From positions 1-7,820 of the forward strand of contig NZ_JOHY01000109.1 of NCBI RefSeq assembly GCF_000721495.1: a DNA stretch of 7,820 bases, read 5' to 3'. Source of the stretch: Streptomyces sp. NRRL F-5123 (GTDB lineage: Bacteria; Actinomycetota; Actinomycetes; Streptomycetales; Streptomycetaceae). The notes beneath the pieces were generated by a model that ran no database searches, was not told where the DNA came from, and saw nothing but the letters and a program-made list of their open reading frames with translations. This document shows, in pieces, positions 6,245 to 7,820 of the stretch; position 1 is the stretch's first letter; each line of letters opens with the position of its first letter. The position numbers and the translations under genes were made by a program.

Positions 6245-6606
6245 GTGGTCTCACCGGAATACGACTGCCAGTTCGTGTTCGTCACGAACGACACCGACGT
6301 GTTCCACGACGTGTCCGGCCGCACCGCGCCGAAATGCTGCGGGTTGAACGGCAGGGACCCCTGCAGCCGGAAAATGCCATAGGTGACCAGCAGCGCCACG
6401 GCGGTGAAACCGATCACCGACGCGGCATACCGCTGCCACGTCTGCTCGGCGTCCTCCGACACCCCCAGCGAGCGGTAGATCGGCCGTTCCAGCCAGCGCA
6501 GCCAGCGGGACCGCCCCTCATACACCTCGACCATGTAGGCGCCCAGATAGCGCCAGCACAATCCCAGGACGACGACCATCACGACGATGGTCCATGCGAA
6601 CGCCAT
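6238..6606 (-). pseudogene. kdpA: 5' fragment of kdpA (K+-translocating subunit of the Kdp ATPase)
   Basis: From the ATG at 6606, 123 codons match KdpA: a first membrane helix (WTIVVMVVVLGLCW), then LGAYMVEVYEG, RPIYRSLGVSEDAEQTW, a second helix, GSLPFNPQ, and the first P-loop signature NTSVSFVTNTNWQSYSGET followed by TMS. KdpA is normally about 550 residues with ten helices and forms the K+ channel-like part of the inner-membrane KdpFABC pump. Here identity ends at TMS, where a Tyr-Leu-Thr-Gln-like sequence should follow; instead the frame enters toxin DNA and stops at 6100. GGAG lies eight bases before the ATG. The rest of kdpA and kdpB/kdpC are not in the window. The product cannot work as a transporter. 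Confidence 0.88.
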
Positions 6607-6696
6607 CAGAACCGCTCCGCTTTTGAACAGTGCCACGCCCAGATAGCCGAACATGACGATCGACAACACCAACAGCACCGCGTCCGTCGCGCTCAC
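6606..6696 (-). pseudogene. kdpF: kdpF with a one-base frameshift near its end
   Basis: A GTG at 6696, overlapping the stop of the upstream 27-residue ORF as GTGA, starts VSATDAVLLVLSIVMFGYLG, a single membrane helix typical of KdpF (about 29 residues), the small stabilising subunit of the Kdp pump. Families of KdpF usually end in x-E-R-F. Here the frame passes AAAA (6621-6624) and runs on in frame into kdpA without a stop. If one A of that run is removed, the end becomes VALFKAERF followed by TGA (6606-6608), giving a canonical TGATG overlap with the kdpA start. The length, 91 bases, is one more than a multiple of three. Either a real frameshift or a sequencing error. Confidence 0.75.
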
Positions 6697-6776
6697 ACCC
6701 GCTCCAAGCACCAAATCAGGCCGAGCATCGCGGCAACGAACCCGGCGATCCCGATCACAACCCAGATATCTCCCAT
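6693..6776 (-). CDS. 27-residue single-helix membrane peptide upstream of kdpF
   Basis: Reads MGDIWVVIGIAGFVAAMLGL and ends IWCLERV before a TGA that overlaps the kdpF GTG. It is one hydrophobic helix with a short charged end, resembling the small ORFs that precede kdpF in some actinomycete kdp operons; that comparison is from memory. No good ribosome binding site precedes the ATG, so translation may be weak or leaderless. By position it would be the first gene of the kdp transcript and may be a small Kdp-associated or regulatory peptide. Its function is not established from the sequence. Confidence 0.55.
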   Translation of the reverse strand: MGDIWVVIGIAGFVAAMLGLIWCLERV

Positions 6777-6969
6777 GGGCGCAGCATGGTGCCGACCGAA
6801 GTGGCAGCGCGGTGAAAGCGGCTGCCCGGGCGGTGGAATAAGAGTGAACGCGGCGCCGGGTACACCCCGATGGCCGTGGGCAGGCCCGGTTCGGTCGCCG
6901 GGATGGGCCCGCCCGGTAATGTCCGGCACGAAGCACCGGGCACCGAGCCGGTGCCGAGGAGGAGCACCA
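6777..6969. promoter_or_regulatory. Divergent promoter region between the kdp remnant and kup
   Basis: This 193-base gap must hold the promoters for both potassium-uptake units. I found no convincing paired -35/-10 boxes; a TAATGT at 6917-6922 is a possible -10 for kup. An imperfect inverted repeat GGCAGC/GCTGCC (6803-6808 and 6821-6826) lies on the kdp side. No KdpE site or c-di-AMP riboswitch could be recognised by eye. Confidence 0.45.
6939..6955 (+). promoter_or_regulatory. Hairpin directly before the kup ribosome binding site
   Basis: GGCACCG, a three-base AGC loop and CGGTGCC form a perfect 7-bp stem, followed at once by the GAGGAGGAG Shine-Dalgarno (6956-6964) and the GTG at 6970. In the mRNA it would sit in the 5' leader and could affect translation. 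There is no U-run, so it is not a factor-independent terminator. Confidence 0.45.
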
Positions 6970-7820
6970 GTGACGGACCACCAGCGGATGCCCGGCCTTG
7001 ACGGCAGATCAGCACCGCCGAAGACGACGGCTCGCGGTTCCGCCGGGCACGACACCGCGCGTCTGGCCATCGTGGTCGGTGCGCTCGGCGTGGTCTTCGG
7101 CGACCTCGGGACCAGCCCGCTCTACACCCTTCAGACGGTTTTCAACCCGGACGATCCACACCCGGTCCCCGTCAGCACGCACAACGTGTACGGAGTGGTG
7201 TCGCTGGTCTTCTGGTCGGTCACGATCATCGTCTCGGTCACCTACGTGCTACTGGCGATGCGGGCCGACAACGACGGCGAGGGCGGAATCATGGCGCTGA
7301 TCACCCTGCTGCGCCGCTTGAACGCGCAGCGGGGCCGACGGGCTGCCGCAGTCCTGGCCGCGCTCGGGATCTTCGGCGCGGCGCTGTTCTTCGGCGACAG
7401 CATGATCACTCCGGCGATCTCGGTACTCTCCGCGGTCGAGGGCCTCAAGGTCGTCCAACCGTCACTGGCGAGCGCGGTCGTGCCCATCACCGCATTGATC
7501 ATCATGCTGCTGTTCTTGGTGCAGCGCAGGGGAACCGCGGCGGTCGGCCGGGTGTTCGGGCCGGTGATGGTCGCATGGTTCACGGCCATCGGTGCGTGCG
7601 GCGTGGCCGGTATCGCCGATCACCCGGGCATCCTGCGGGCACTGTCGCCGACATACGCGCTGGGCTTTCTCTTCGGCCATTTCGGCACGGCCTTCTTCTC
7701 CTTGGCAGCAGTCGTCCTTGCCGTCACCGGCGCTGAGGCGCTCTACGCCGACATGGGACACTTTGGCCGCCGGTCGATCACCCGTGCCTGGGTCTTCCTC
7801 GTCTTCCCCGCCTGCGTGCT
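6970..7820 (+). CDS. kup: Kup-family potassium uptake permease (partial, runs off the right edge)
   Basis: The GTG at 6970 has AGGAGGAG five bases upstream. The 283 codons present start with about 28 polar residues, then LAIVVGALGVVFGDLGTSPL, the first-helix signature of the Kup/HAK family of proton-coupled K+ permeases in the cytoplasmic membrane. Further family motifs are DNDGEGGIMALITLLRR, FFGDSMITPAISVLSAVEG and VTGAEALYADMGHFGRRSIT near the right edge. Full Kup proteins have about 600-650 residues with twelve helices and a cytoplasmic C-terminal part; here roughly the first six helices are seen. It is divergent from the kdp remnant, so two K+ uptake systems once shared this region. No frameshift or missing motif is visible in the part present. 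Confidence 0.93.
   Translation, partial: MTDHQRMPGLDGRSAPPKTTARGSAGHDTARLAIVVGALGVVFGDLGTSPLYTLQTVFNPDDPHPVPVSTHNVYGVVSLVFWSVTIIVSVTYVLLAMRADNDGEGGIMALITLLRRLNAQRGRRAAAVLAALGIFGAALFFGDSMITPAISVLSAVEGLKVVQPSLASAVVPITALIIMLLFLVQRRGTAAVGRVFGPVMVAWFTAIGACGVAGIADHPGILRALSPTYALGFLFGHFGTAFFSLAAVVLAVTGAEALYADMGHFGRRSITRAWVFLVFPACV

Noticed and set aside
1..7820. CRISPR arrays, rRNA, tRNA genes and complete insertion sequences
   Set aside because: No regularly spaced repeats, no tRNA-like cloverleaf and no transposase with terminal inverted repeats were found.

Overview
The window looks like chromosomal DNA of a high-GC actinomycete, most likely Streptomyces or a close relative. Codon third positions are overwhelmingly G or C, GTG starts with AGGAGG-type ribosome binding sites are common, and the gene families are typical of that group. 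Two stretches are less GC-rich than their surroundings: the toxin C-terminal and immunity region (about 4640-5300) and the sequence just upstream of the EACC1 gene.

Layout, left to right. Positions 1-53 hold the first codons of an unidentified minus-strand gene. Positions 54-406 have no convincing gene. Two small plus-strand genes of unknown function follow (407-679 and 716-1030), in one reading frame and separated by a TGA. A minus-strand pair fills 1165-3620: a small EACC1-like protein (3198-3620), then, overlapping by GTGA, a 678-residue protein made of a caspase-like protease, one transmembrane segment, a Ser/Pro linker and a PQQ-type beta-propeller (1165-3201). This resembles the predicted NTP-dependent or effector-associated conflict systems of multicellular actinobacteria. 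Immediately upstream is the C-terminal third of a tyrosine recombinase (3793-4092), cut off head-to-head against a 5'-truncated plus-strand fragment (4092-4508).

From 4623 to about 6244 (minus strand) lies a polymorphic-toxin cassette. It has an N-terminally truncated HINT-domain protein with a C-terminal domain resembling an ADP-ribosyltransferase, overlapping by ATGA with a likely immunity gene that has an S1/OB-like domain. The truncated 5' end of the toxin is joined at about 6235-6243 to the 123rd codon of a truncated kdpA. Upstream of kdpA are a frameshifted kdpF and a 27-residue membrane peptide gene, and then, divergently, a kup potassium transporter that runs off the right edge.

The right side is therefore a potassium-uptake locus (kup, kdpF, kdpA) whose kdp operon has been broken by recombination with toxin DNA. 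The middle is an accessory region carrying integrase debris and conflict-type genes: caspase/EACC1 and toxin/immunity. The core functions (caspase effector, HINT toxin, Kup, KdpA) are clear from motifs. The joint operation of the caspase/EACC1 pair and the role of the S1-like protein as immunity factor are inferences.
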